Source: Bacteroidales bacterium
GTDB lineage: Bacteria > Bacteroidota > Bacteroidia > Bacteroidales > UBA932
Direction of reading: 5' to 3'
DNA length: 40,230 bases
Assembly: GCA_017550025.1 (NCBI GenBank)
Contig: JAFYLU010000066.1
Location: 1 to 40,230, forward strand
In this document: one piece after another, positions 32,839 to 40,230 of the stretch
How the letters are laid out: each line of letters begins with the position of its first letter
How positions within the stretch are numbered: position 1 is the first letter of the stretch
Notes under the pieces: generated by a model
The model's input: only the letters and a program-made list of their open reading frames with translations
Told to the model about the DNA's origin: nothing
Databases searched by the model: none
Position numbers and translations under genes: made by a program

Positions 32839-35028
32839 TTAATGGATAGCTACTGTAAGCATTGCCATCACGATTGACACCATGCTCATGAGCTTGATGA
32901 GGATGTTGAGCGATGGTCCTGAAGTATCCTTGAATGGATCACCTACAGTGTCACCTGTAACGGTTGCCTTGTGAGCTTCCGAATTCTTTCCTCCAAGATG
33001 ACCTTCCTCAACATATTTCTTCGCATTGTCCCATGCTCCACCTGAATTCGACATGAACACGGCAAGAACGAAACCTGAACCGAGACCTCCGATGAGAAGA
33101 CCCATCACACCTGCAGGGCCAAGGATAAGTCCGACAAGTACAGGAACGATGATAGCGATGAGAGAAGGAAGAAGCATTTCGCGCTGGGCACCCTTTGTAG
33201 AGATCTCCACGCAACGTGCGTAGTCTGGCGTAGCCTCTTTAGTAAGGATACCCTTTATCTCGCGGAACTGACGGCGAACCTCCGTAACCATGCTCTGGGC
33301 AGCACGGCCCACTGCATTCATGGTAAGTCCGCAGAAAAGGAATGACATCATCGCACCAACGAACACACCCACGAGAACGACAGGATTCATCAGGTCAACA
33401 TGGTAGAATGCCATGATATCAGGAATAGTAGCCTGTGCGGCATCGATGGTCTCACCTGCAACATTCACGATCTGCTTGCCAAGATGAGTGAGTCCTATCT
33501 TGATTTCCTCAATGTATGAAGCGAGAAGGGCAAGTCCTGTAAGAGCTGCAGAACCGATAGCGAAGCCCTTTCCGGTTGCTGCTGTTGTGTTACCGAGAGC
33601 GTCAAGAACATCCGTACGTTTGCGGACTTCCGGATCGAGTTCGCTCATCTGTGCATTACCGCCGGCATTGTCGGCGATAGGGCCGTAAGCATCCGTAGCC
33701 AGAGTGATACCGAGGGTAGAAAGCATTCCGACTGCAGCGATTCCGATTCCATAAAGACCGGTTGAAAGGCTTTCTGCAGAGAATGAGAGGTCGAATCCGT
33801 TAGCGCAGAGATATGCAAGAAGGATTGCGACTGCGATTGTTACTACAGGAATTGCTGTCGAAAGCATTCCGAGACCTACGCCGGAGATGATGACTGTAGC
33901 CGGACCTGTTTCTGCCGATTCTGCAAGCTTCTGTGTCGGACGATACGAATGAGAGGTATAATACTCTGTAGCCTGACCGATTATCACACCTGCCAGCAGA
34001 CCGACTACAACAGAAAGCGAGAAGCCCCACCAGTTATCCATTCCGAGGAGATACATCACTCCGAATGTAGCCGCAGCGATAAGGATCGAACTGAGGTTTG
34101 TACCTCTTCCGAGAGATTTAAGAAGCTGGTCCATGCCCGCTCCCTCCTTCGTGCGCACCACATATATACCGAGGATCGAAAGCGCCACTCCGATAGCGGC
34201 AATAGTCATAGGAGCAAGAATGGCCTTCAGCTGCGCATCTACTCCCACACTGCCGAAAGCAGCCGCGCCGAGAGCCATCGTAGCAAGGATGGAGCCGCAA
34301 TATGACTCATAGAGGTCTGCACCCATACCTGCGACATCACCCACGTTGTCACCTACGTTGTCAGCAATCGTAGCCGGGTTGCGCGGGTCATCTTCAGGGA
34401 TTCCTGCCTCAACCTTACCTACAAGGTCTGCTCCCACATCGGCAGCCTTGGTATAGATACCTCCACCCACACGGGCAAAGAGTGCCTGGGTAGAAGCACC
34501 CATTCCGAATGTAAGCATGGTGGTAGTGATGAATATGAGCTTCTGTGTTCCTTCAATATCAACGAATGCATTGAGGATGAGCCACCATACCGCGATGTCA
34601 AGAAGTCCGAGACCCACAACGGTAAGACCCATTACGGCACCGCTTCGGAAAGCCACCTTAAGACCTGAATTAAGCGATCTCTGCGCAGCATTTGCTGTCC
34701 TTGCTGAAGCATAAGTCGCAGTCTTCATTCCAACAAAACCTGCAAGGCCAGAGAAGAATCCACCTGTCAGGAAGGCGAAAGGAACCCAGCTGTTCTGCAC
34801 GCCAAGGAAGGCCAATAATGCAAAAAGAGCAGCGAGTACGATAAAGACGATTATAACGACTTTGTACTGCTGCTTCAGATAAGCCATAGCTCCCTCTCTC
34901 ACAAACTTCGCGATCTCTTTCATGGTCGCATTTCCTTCACTCTCCTTCATCATCTGACGGAAGAAGATGTAGGCGAACACCAGTGCCAGGACTGCCGCCG
35001 CCGGTACAAGATAGAATAGGTTGGTCAT
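32839..35028 (-). CDS. hppA: membrane-bound cation-translocating pyrophosphatase
   Basis: Integral membrane enzyme that uses pyrophosphate hydrolysis to pump Na+ or H+. The 729-residue protein has about 16 hydrophobic helices. The active-site signature DVGADLVGKVEAG followed by DDPRNPATIADNVGDNVGD lies at about residues 195-240. At about residue 476 the segment GNTTAATGKG carries Ala at the position that is Lys in K+-independent enzymes, so this should be a K+-stimulated form, the group that includes the Na+ pumps. It is a single-gene unit with its own promoter and terminator. Confidence 0.95.
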   Translation of the reverse strand: MTNLFYLVPAAAVLALVFAYIFFRQMMKESEGNATMKEIAKFVREGAMAYLKQQYKVVIIVFIVLAALFALLAFLGVQNSWVPFAFLTGGFFSGLAGFVGMKTATYASARTANAAQRSLNSGLKVAFRSGAVMGLTVVGLGLLDIAVWWLILNAFVDIEGTQKLIFITTTMLTFGMGASTQALFARVGGGIYTKAADVGADLVGKVEAGIPEDDPRNPATIADNVGDNVGDVAGMGADLYESYCGSILATMALGAAAFGSVGVDAQLKAILAPMTIAAIGVALSILGIYVVRTKEGAGMDQLLKSLGRGTNLSSILIAAATFGVMYLLGMDNWWGFSLSVVVGLLAGVIIGQATEYYTSHSYRPTQKLAESAETGPATVIISGVGLGMLSTAIPVVTIAVAILLAYLCANGFDLSFSAESLSTGLYGIGIAAVGMLSTLGITLATDAYGPIADNAGGNAQMSELDPEVRKRTDVLDALGNTTAATGKGFAIGSAALTGLALLASYIEEIKIGLTHLGKQIVNVAGETIDAAQATIPDIMAFYHVDLMNPVVLVGVFVGAMMSFLFCGLTMNAVGRAAQSMVTEVRRQFREIKGILTKEATPDYARCVEISTKGAQREMLLPSLIAIIVPVLVGLILGPAGVMGLLIGGLGSGFVLAVFMSNSGGAWDNAKKYVEEGHLGGKNSEAHKATVTGDTVGDPFKDTSGPSLNILIKLMSMVSIVMAMLTVAIH

Positions 35029-35088
35029 ATAAGTGTTAGTTTATGTGTTTTCTGTCTCCCCCGGCCTGCTTTTTTCGCAGCGGGATGA

Positions 35089-35096
35089 CAAAATTA
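35089..35096 (-). promoter_or_regulatory. -7 promoter element for hppA
   Basis: On the minus strand this reads TAATTTTG, an exact match to TAnnTTTG, with TTGGTTTT upstream as a possible -33 region and about 60 bases before the hppA ATG. Confidence 0.5.
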
Positions 35097-35241
35097 TTTA
35101 TTTTTTTTATAAAACCAACACCGCAACATGACGATTTTTAAGCAAATTGGTGTATTTATATTACAATATTAAATTTATCCGGCTGAACTGTCGGATTTTT
35201 TATTATATTTGCAAAACTCCCGAATTTGGTCAGGCACCAAA

Positions 35242-35541
35242 TCATGGACATTTCCCGTAATTCTCCACACATTCGTCAAGGCAGCAAGGGCATCCGCCAC
35301 GCAGATGGAGATTCCGGTTCCATTCTTCGGAAGCCTTTTCTCTGGCCAATGTGGCAGCATCCTTTTCAGCAATGCTTCTGAACCTTATTTTAGGGGTTCC
35401 GCTGTAATACGCTTCCATCGAGGGTACAGCAAGGGAAAGTCTTGTCCTTTCACTTTCTTCACAGGTCATTTTACCGCAGCTGCCTGCCAAGATCATGAGC
35501 AGAGCGAAAGCCGCCACCAATCTGCATTTTCCCGTTTTCAT
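35242..35541 (-). CDS. small lipoprotein with Cys-rich tail
   Basis: A 99-residue frame from the ATG at 35541 begins with a convincing lipoprotein signal (RLVAAFALLMILAGSC, lipid Cys22). The body is charged, and the last 20 residues hold five cysteines (84, 86, 87, 91, 98) in GGCPCCLDECVENYGKCP, which could bind metal or form disulfides. A -7 element lies 31 bases upstream. I recognise no family. Shadow frames exist on both strands, but only this one starts with an export signal. It is divergent from the hybrid regulator gene. Confidence 0.55.
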   Translation of the reverse strand: MKTGKCRLVAAFALLMILAGSCGKMTCEESERTRLSLAVPSMEAYYSGTPKIRFRSIAEKDAATLAREKASEEWNRNLHLRGGCPCCLDECVENYGKCP

Positions 35542-35571
35542 TGCATTTCTGTTATACTGGTCTGTCTGCTG

Positions 35572-35579
35572 CAAAAATA
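35572..35579 (-). promoter_or_regulatory. possible -7 promoter element for the small lipoprotein gene
   Basis: On the minus strand this reads TATTTTTG; a TTTG lies 24 bases further upstream at 35604-35607, a slightly long spacer. Confidence 0.4.
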
Positions 35580-35696
35580 AGTCTTCACCAGAGCCGGAAA
35601 ATTCAAAAACATCCATTCGTTTTTAGTTTTCATCTATTTTATATGTCATTAAGCGATTTTCTGAATCTTTTTATACATTATTGAAAAGATATTATG

Positions 35697-35704
35697 TATC
35701 TTTA
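35697..35704 (+). promoter_or_regulatory. possible -7 promoter element for the hybrid regulator gene
   Basis: TATCTTTA differs from the consensus at the last base only and lies 30 bases before the ATG at 35734. Confidence 0.35.
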
Positions 35705-35733
35705 TCTGTGTGTACCTCAATTTTATAAGCCAG

Positions 35734-37473
35734 ATGAAAAATATTCTCCTCGCCATACAGGATTTTACGGTTACGGAAACATGTGCAGCCAGTCCTGTGA
35801 CATGGTATATCATAGGTGGAATGATGCTTCTCTGCATGGGGTTGACAGGCTTCATGGCCTTCAGACTTTATAAAAATGAAAAAAGACACCAGGCGGAACT
35901 GAAGGAAAGGGAAGAGCAGATATACGGAGAACAGGTGAATATTCTGATAAACATGAGTCACGAGCTTCGGACTCCTCTCACCCTGATCATGGCCCCATTG
36001 AAAAGACTTCTCAAGGGAATGGATTCCGACAATGCCAACTACGCGACTCTGGGAAGGATCTACAGGCAGGCAAGACGCATGAGCGGCCTTATAGACATGG
36101 TTCTGGACCTCCGTAGGATGGAAGCTGGAAGGACCACACTCATGATCGAGAATCTTGATTTCAACAGATGGCTCAACGAAGCTACGGAGGATATCGTCAA
36201 TGAAGAGCATGCAGAAGGGATAGAGATCCTGCACATATCGGATCCGGCCATCGGCAATGTGGATTTCGACAGACGCAGATGCGACACCATCATGACGAAT
36301 ATCCTCATAAACGCCATAAAGCACAGCAGGCCAGGAGACCAGATAGTTGTCAGGACCAGATTGACCGAAGAAGGCATGGTACGCACAAGCATATCCGACC
36401 AGGGTCCCGGTCTGGGAGACATCGACCGTACAAAACTGTTCACGAGATTCTATCAGAGCAACAGCGAACGGTATGGCAGCGGAATAGGCCTGTCCTATTC
36501 GAGGATTCTTGCAGAGCTGCATGGAGGAAACATCGGAGCTGAAGACAATGATGAAAAGGGAGCGACATTCTGGTGGGAGATTCCTGTAAATTCAACAAAC
36601 GGTGTTTCTTCTAATCTTATATCATATATCAATGAACTGATCGGAAACGAGTCCGTTGCAGAAATGCAGACTCCGGAGAATGACAACTTCAGCACTGCCG
36701 GAATGCGCCTGATGCTTGTTGACGACAGTCAGGATCTGCTGGATTTCCTATGCGAGGCCCTGAATGGCGAATTCGCTGAAATCACGACCGCACAAAGCGG
36801 CAACAGTGCCCTGGCACATCTTTCTGCAGGCCGTCTTCCAGACATAATAGTAAGCGATGTGAACATGCCTGACGGAGATGGATGCAGCCTGTGCAAGGCC
36901 ATCAGCCAGAGTACGAAATACAATCATATACCTGTCATCCTTCTGGCAGCCCGAGGAGAGCAGCAGAATGAGAGCAACATCTACAGGGCCGGAGCAGAAG
37001 CCCTTCTGCCCAAGCCGTTTGAGACAGAAACATTGCTTGAACTATTAAGGTCTGTCCTGCGAAGAAAAAACGAAATCCGCAAAAAGTATCTTGACACACA
37101 TGACAAGGTATTACCAGGATATGGTTCAAAGGAGGAAGGCTTCATCATCCAGCTGAACAGGATAATATCAGAACACATGAGCGACCCTGAACTCGATCAG
37201 CAGCTGCTATGCCGTGAGCTCGGTGTCAGCAGGGCAACACTCTATAACAAGATGAAAGCCATAACTGGAGCAAGTACAAAGGAATACATCACCCACATCC
37301 GGTTGAAAAAGGCGAAATCACTGATGGAGACAACAGAAATCACCATCGCCGAAATATCTGACATGACTGGATTTACCAGTCAGAGCTATTTCAGTACAGC
37401 TTTCAAGAACTACACCGGACTTACCCCGAGCCAATATAAGAAAAGCCTTAAGAATACTTCAGTTCAGCAGTAG
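35734..37473 (+). CDS. hybrid histidine kinase / response regulator / AraC protein lacking a sensor domain
   Basis: From the ATG at 35734 the product has 579 residues. Order: a short N-terminus (1-22), one transmembrane helix (23-44), a coiled linker (45-70), HisKA with phospho-His76 in NMSHELRTPL, HATPase with the N box NAIKH (193-197), DQGPGLG (222-228) and GSGIGLS (248-254), a receiver domain (325-440; DD at 330-331, phospho-Asp375, Lys427), and a C-terminal AraC helix-turn-helix domain (470-575). Bacteroidota hybrid two-component systems normally carry a large periplasmic propeller/Y_Y_Y sensor of several hundred residues, which is absent here. All catalytic residues are intact. The target genes are unknown; it lies far from the SusC/D locus. 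Confidence 0.92.
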   Translation: MKNILLAIQDFTVTETCAASPVTWYIIGGMMLLCMGLTGFMAFRLYKNEKRHQAELKEREEQIYGEQVNILINMSHELRTPLTLIMAPLKRLLKGMDSDNANYATLGRIYRQARRMSGLIDMVLDLRRMEAGRTTLMIENLDFNRWLNEATEDIVNEEHAEGIEILHISDPAIGNVDFDRRRCDTIMTNILINAIKHSRPGDQIVVRTRLTEEGMVRTSISDQGPGLGDIDRTKLFTRFYQSNSERYGSGIGLSYSRILAELHGGNIGAEDNDEKGATFWWEIPVNSTNGVSSNLISYINELIGNESVAEMQTPENDNFSTAGMRLMLVDDSQDLLDFLCEALNGEFAEITTAQSGNSALAHLSAGRLPDIIVSDVNMPDGDGCSLCKAISQSTKYNHIPVILLAARGEQQNESNIYRAGAEALLPKPFETETLLELLRSVLRRKNEIRKKYLDTHDKVLPGYGSKEEGFIIQLNRIISEHMSDPELDQQLLCRELGVSRATLYNKMKAITGASTKEYITHIRLKKAKSLMETTEITIAEISDMTGFTSQSYFSTAFKNYTGLTPSQYKKSLKNTSVQQ

Positions 37474-38884
37474 TCCCGGTCTTTGCAGACAGACAGTTGT
37501 CCACATACCAGCCTCCGAAATAGCCATATTCCACTCCTGAAACACTCTGGACAACATTCTGTTCTCCAAAAGGTTTCTGCACATATACAAGTATCTTCAG
37601 GTTCGACAGACTGCATGAATATGGCACTTCAATCTGATAGTTCTTTGTCCATATTGTGTTGTCATCCGTCACAATGATAGAGTCGCCTGTAGGAGAACTC
37701 AAAGCGGCACGCACAACATGATCATGCTCATAATTGCTGCCACCACCATTCTGATATGCAATTATGTCATCTTCCAGCAGAAGAACCGTAACCTTATAAC
37801 TGTCAGCCTTCTTAATATACAGCTCGAGGTCTACAGAGAGATTTCTGTCATCAAGCGTACTGGTAAATGATATGCCGGTAGTGGCAGGATAACTGGATTC
37901 TGTTTCATCAACGACATTCATCACAAAGTTGGCACCGACTGTAGCATTTGTGTAATTAGGCAGCTTCGCTCTGCCATCTATGATACCTGTAGGGTATCCT
38001 GTTATGTTATAATGGTCAGTCATCGATCCGGCCGCACTATAATACAGGCCTCCGGATGCATGAAGACTAACCAGCTCGAGTCCTTCAGGCCTCATCTCCA
38101 GAGCTTTGGCAAAAGCATTAGCCATATAAGGGCAGTAGCCGCACCAGTCTGCAGTGACTCTCACAGCCAGAGACTTGTGCCTGAATGTAGCAGAAATCCA
38201 GTCTCCGCTGCCGCTTTCGGTATTGCCGCCACCAGTGACATTGCCACCCTTTTCCTCATCTTCAGGCTCCTTTCCCTCCTGTACGACAGTGACAGGATGA
38301 CAAAGATCCCCGGCACAGAACGTTATTGTTCCGGATCGCTGCTGTTCCGAATCGTTTTCACTGACCTCAAAAACATGGACAAACTCGCTCACAGCCTTTG
38401 TAGCCGGGTCCAGGATCCAACCATCTATGATATCGAAATAATAATCCACATTGGTATTGACCCTTATCTCTATAGTGCCACCCTCCACAGGCAGCTCGAA
38501 AGAAGAGGCAGAGAGCTCAAAGACCTCCACAAAATCCGTATCCTGCCCGACCTCCAGATCCATATGCAGGTCTGCTGAAGAAAGCCTCACAATTGCTGTC
38601 CTCATTCCAGGCTCCAGATTAGCCGTGGCATGAAGGGTGAAAAACGAGTTGCCGGCATCGCCTTCAGCAGGTGAGACCTTCAGCCAGTGTCCGCCGTCAA
38701 CAACTTCAGCTGACCACGCAAGAGCTGAAGTGAATCCTATATGCCTCTTCTCTCCTTTCGGACTTAATTCTATAACAGTCTCGTCAGGAAAATCCAATAT
38801 CAATTCCGGAGTGGGAAGAACGGTATCACATGCTGTCACAAGAAAGATCATGGACAGGGCAAGTATCTGGCGTAACCTTATCAT
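37448..38884 (-). CDS. BACON-domain lipoprotein with thioredoxin-like Omp28-type region
   Basis: A 478-residue lipoprotein (lipobox VTAC, Cys19). Two BACON-type Ig-like domains follow (about 35-115 and 122-203), then a Gly/Glu/Asn-rich linker (205-228), then a region starting with VRVTADWCGYCPYM, a thioredoxin-like CxxC (Cys248/Cys251), and a beta-rich C-terminal part that fits Omp28-related proteins. The CxxC could act in disulfide chemistry outside the cell or in the periplasm; this is inference. The last 26 bases overlap the 3' end of the convergent regulator gene. Confidence 0.85.
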   Translation of the reverse strand: MIRLRQILALSMIFLVTACDTVLPTPELILDFPDETVIELSPKGEKRHIGFTSALAWSAEVVDGGHWLKVSPAEGDAGNSFFTLHATANLEPGMRTAIVRLSSADLHMDLEVGQDTDFVEVFELSASSFELPVEGGTIEIRVNTNVDYYFDIIDGWILDPATKAVSEFVHVFEVSENDSEQQRSGTITFCAGDLCHPVTVVQEGKEPEDEEKGGNVTGGGNTESGSGDWISATFRHKSLAVRVTADWCGYCPYMANAFAKALEMRPEGLELVSLHASGGLYYSAAGSMTDHYNITGYPTGIIDGRAKLPNYTNATVGANFVMNVVDETESSYPATTGISFTSTLDDRNLSVDLELYIKKADSYKVTVLLLEDDIIAYQNGGGSNYEHDHVVRAALSSPTGDSIIVTDDNTIWTKNYQIEVPYSCSLSNLKILVYVQKPFGEQNVVQSVSGVEYGYFGGWYVDNCLSAKTGTTAELKYS

Positions 38885-38897
38885 ATTTAAAATAATT

Positions 38898-38905
38898 CAA
38901 ATTTA
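38898..38905 (-). promoter_or_regulatory. -7 promoter element for the BACON lipoprotein gene
   Basis: On the minus strand this reads TAAATTTG, an exact consensus match, 14 bases before the ATG at 38884. Confidence 0.5.
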
Positions 38906-38918
38906 GAGCGAATATATG

Positions 38919-38952
38919 AAAAAAATCCGGAAACATGCATGATGTTCCCGGA
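38919..38952 (-). terminator. terminator of the ribosomal protein operon
   Basis: Arms 38926-38936 and 38942-38952 pair over 11 positions with one mismatch and a 5-base loop, followed on the minus strand by seven T. It lies 44 bases after the rplQ stop. A further small hairpin (38964-38979) between has no T run. Confidence 0.85.
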
Positions 38953-38995
38953 CTTTATTGTGTGGCAGGTCACCCTGCCCTTGTCTCGATTCAGA

Positions 38996-39442
38996 TTACT
39001 CTGCTGCTGGAGTCTCAACTGCCTTCTTTGAGCTACGACGAGTGCTCTTCTTTGCCTGCTTTGGAGCAGAAGCGAGAGCTGCCTCGTTGAAGTCTACGAG
39101 CTCGATGAGAGCCATGTCAGCTCCGTCACCCTGACGGAAACCAGTCTTCAACACGCGAGTGTATCCACCTGGACGGTCAGCGATCTTTGGAGCAACAGTG
39201 CGGAAGAGCTCTGTAACAGCCTCCTTATTCTTGAGGTAGCTGAATACAACACGACGAGAGTGAGTAGTATCCTCCTTTGACTTTGTGATAAGAGGTTCTA
39301 CATACATCTTGAGAGCCTTTGCCTTAGCTACAGTAGTCTGGATTCTCTTGTGGAGAATAAGAGAAGTAGCCATGTTAGCAAGGAGAGCTTTGCGATGACC
39401 GCTCTTACGACCAAGATGGTTGATTGCTTTATTGTGCCTCAT
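38996..39442 (-). CDS. rplQ: 50S ribosomal protein bL17
   Basis: A 148-residue protein with the bL17 signature [20 protein letters not shown] at the N-terminus and [24 protein letters not shown] in the body. The C-terminal 30 residues are an Ala/Lys/Ser-rich extension common in Bacteroidota. It follows rpoA by 5 bases at the end of the ribosomal protein operon. Confidence 0.97.
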   Translation of the reverse strand: MRHNKAINHLGRKSGHRKALLANMATSLILHKRIQTTVAKAKALKMYVEPLITKSKEDTTHSRRVVFSYLKNKEAVTELFRTVAPKIADRPGGYTRVLKTGFRQGDGADMALIELVDFNEAALASAPKQAKKSTRRSSKKAVETPAAE

Positions 39443-39447
39443 ATTGC

Positions 39448-40230
39448 TTAAACGTTCTTTTTCTTAGGTTCAATATTATACTTGGTAACATCCATTCCGA
39501 ATGAAAGCTTCATCTTCTCTACGAGGAGATCGATTTCGTTGAGTGACTTCCTACCGAAGTTTCTGAACTTCATAAGCTCATTTCTTGAGTAAGAAACAAG
39601 GTCAGCGAATGTATCGATATCTGCTGCCTTCAGACAGTTGTAAGCTCTTACTGAAAGACCCATGTCTGAAAGCTTTGTGAGAAGAAGATGCCTCATGCGG
39701 AGTGATTCCTCATCAAGCTCCTTTGACTCTGCCTCGATAGAGCTCTCAAGCGAAAGCTTCTTGTCGTCAGTGAACAACTTGAAGTGATAGATGAGGATGT
39801 TTGCTGCCTCCTGAAGAGCTATATTTGGAGTGATCGAACCATCGGTAACGATTTCCAGATTAAGCTTTTCATAGTCGGTCTTCTGCTCTACACGCCAGTT
39901 CTCTACTGTCCAGTTCACATTCTTGATCGGAGTATAGATAGCGTCAACAGGAATTGTTCCGATGACAGCCTCCGGATCTCTGTTCTCGTCAGCAGGAACG
40001 AAACCACGTCCCTTTGAGACAACAAGAGATACTTCAAGCTTCACAGACGGTTCAAGAGAACAGATGTGCAGTTCAGGGTTAAGCACCTTGAAAGAAGACA
40101 ATCCTTTTGAGATATCCTCTGCGGTAAACTCCTGCTTGCCGCTGATTACGATATTTGCTACCTCTGTGTCTACAGTCTCAACCATTCTCTTGAAACGAAC
40201 CTGCTTGAGGTTGAGAATGATGTCCTGCAT
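39448..40230 (-). CDS. rpoA: RNA polymerase alpha subunit, N-terminus cut by window edge
   Basis: The last 260 residues of RpoA; the frame is open to the window edge. The Met at the edge ([15 protein letters not shown]) is internal: in full RpoA proteins it follows about 70 residues of assembly domain. The rest of the N-terminal domain, the linker and the C-terminal domain are visible, the last with two helix-hairpin-helix segments ([20 protein letters not shown] and [18 protein letters not shown]) that bind UP-element DNA and activators. Gene order rpoA-rplQ is the usual one. Confidence 0.97.
   Translation of the reverse strand: MQDIILNLKQVRFKRMVETVDTEVANIVISGKQEFTAEDISKGLSSFKVLNPELHICSLEPSVKLEVSLVVSKGRGFVPADENRDPEAVIGTIPVDAIYTPIKNVNWTVENWRVEQKTDYEKLNLEIVTDGSITPNIALQEAANILIYHFKLFTDDKKLSLESSIEAESKELDEESLRMRHLLLTKLSDMGLSVRAYNCLKAADIDTFADLVSYSRNELMKFRNFGRKSLNEIDLLVEKMKLSFGMDVTKYNIEPKKKNV

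Noticed and set aside
35204-35211. TATATTTG promoter element on the plus strand
   Set aside because: It matches the consensus, but no credible plus-strand gene follows before the divergent lipoprotein gene; it may be chance in AT-rich DNA.
35692-36522. 276-codon minus-strand frame opposite the hybrid regulator
   Set aside because: Antisense to an intact histidine kinase core; no recognisable domain.
40228-40230. ATG at the window edge as the start of rpoA
   Set aside because: Alignment with the known RpoA layout places this Met about 70 residues into the protein; the gene continues beyond the window.
1-40230. tRNA or rRNA genes, prophage, or restriction/antiphage systems
   Set aside because: Intergenic regions were read for cloverleaf-like sequences and the genes for phage or defence families; none was recognised.

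Overview
The window reads as a chromosome segment from a member of the Bacteroidota, most likely the order Bacteroidales. The evidence is a SusC/SusD polysaccharide utilization locus, a hybrid two-component regulator, BACON and DUF1735 lipoproteins, a TonB protein, many lipobox signal peptides, an almost complete lack of Shine-Dalgarno sites, and repeated copies of the Bacteroidota -7 promoter element TAnnTTTG. The genus cannot be fixed from this sequence alone. Both ends cut genes: mdh lacks its C-terminus at the left edge and rpoA lacks its N-terminus at the right edge.

Layout, left to right. (1) 1-2080: mdh (-), then a divergent Sfp-type phosphopantetheinyl transferase (+) with a possible small ORF in its leader, closed by a strong terminator. 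(2) 2109-11137: a six-gene leftward locus of SusC, SusD, a GH18 lipoprotein with an intact catalytic motif, and three surface lipoproteins (DUF1735-LamG, DUF1735-F5/8C, and one with FN3-like repeats). The arrangement resembles loci that release and import N-glycans. (3) 11674-13881: class III ribonucleotide reductase nrdD (+). (4) 14032-15790: a REP-associated tyrosine (HUH) transposase, a large palindrome beside it, a series of unrelated perfect inverted repeats, and degenerate coding traces. (5) 20353-15793 (-): a TPR protein, an EnvC-like murein hydrolase activator, a sugar-epimerase-like SDR and nrdG, closely spaced and probably one operon. (6) 20510-22256 (+): a sigma factor overlapping a gene for a membrane-anchored protein with a C-terminal outer-membrane barrel. 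(7) 23761-22261 (-): a Mla-type lipid transporter permease and ATPase. (8) 24000-25987 (+): a YifB/ComM-like ATPase and tsaE. (9) 27195-25993 (-): an unrecognised lipoprotein. (10) 31782-27320 (-): sufB-pnuC-sufC-sufD(short)-ispE. (11) 32758-31904 (-): a MORN-TonB fusion. (12) 35028-32839 (-): a membrane pyrophosphatase. (13) 35242-38884: a small Cys-rich lipoprotein (-), a hybrid histidine kinase/AraC regulator with no sensor domain (+), and a convergent BACON/thioredoxin-like lipoprotein (-). (14) 38996-40230 (-): rplQ and rpoA, the end of the ribosomal protein operon.

Most genes are housekeeping. The parts most worth a second look are the transposase/palindrome/inverted-repeat interval that separates nrdD from an oppositely oriented nrdG, the sigma factor paired with a protein that appears to span both membranes, the half-length SufD in an operon that also carries pnuC and ispE, the sensorless hybrid regulator, and the compact GH18 glycan locus.
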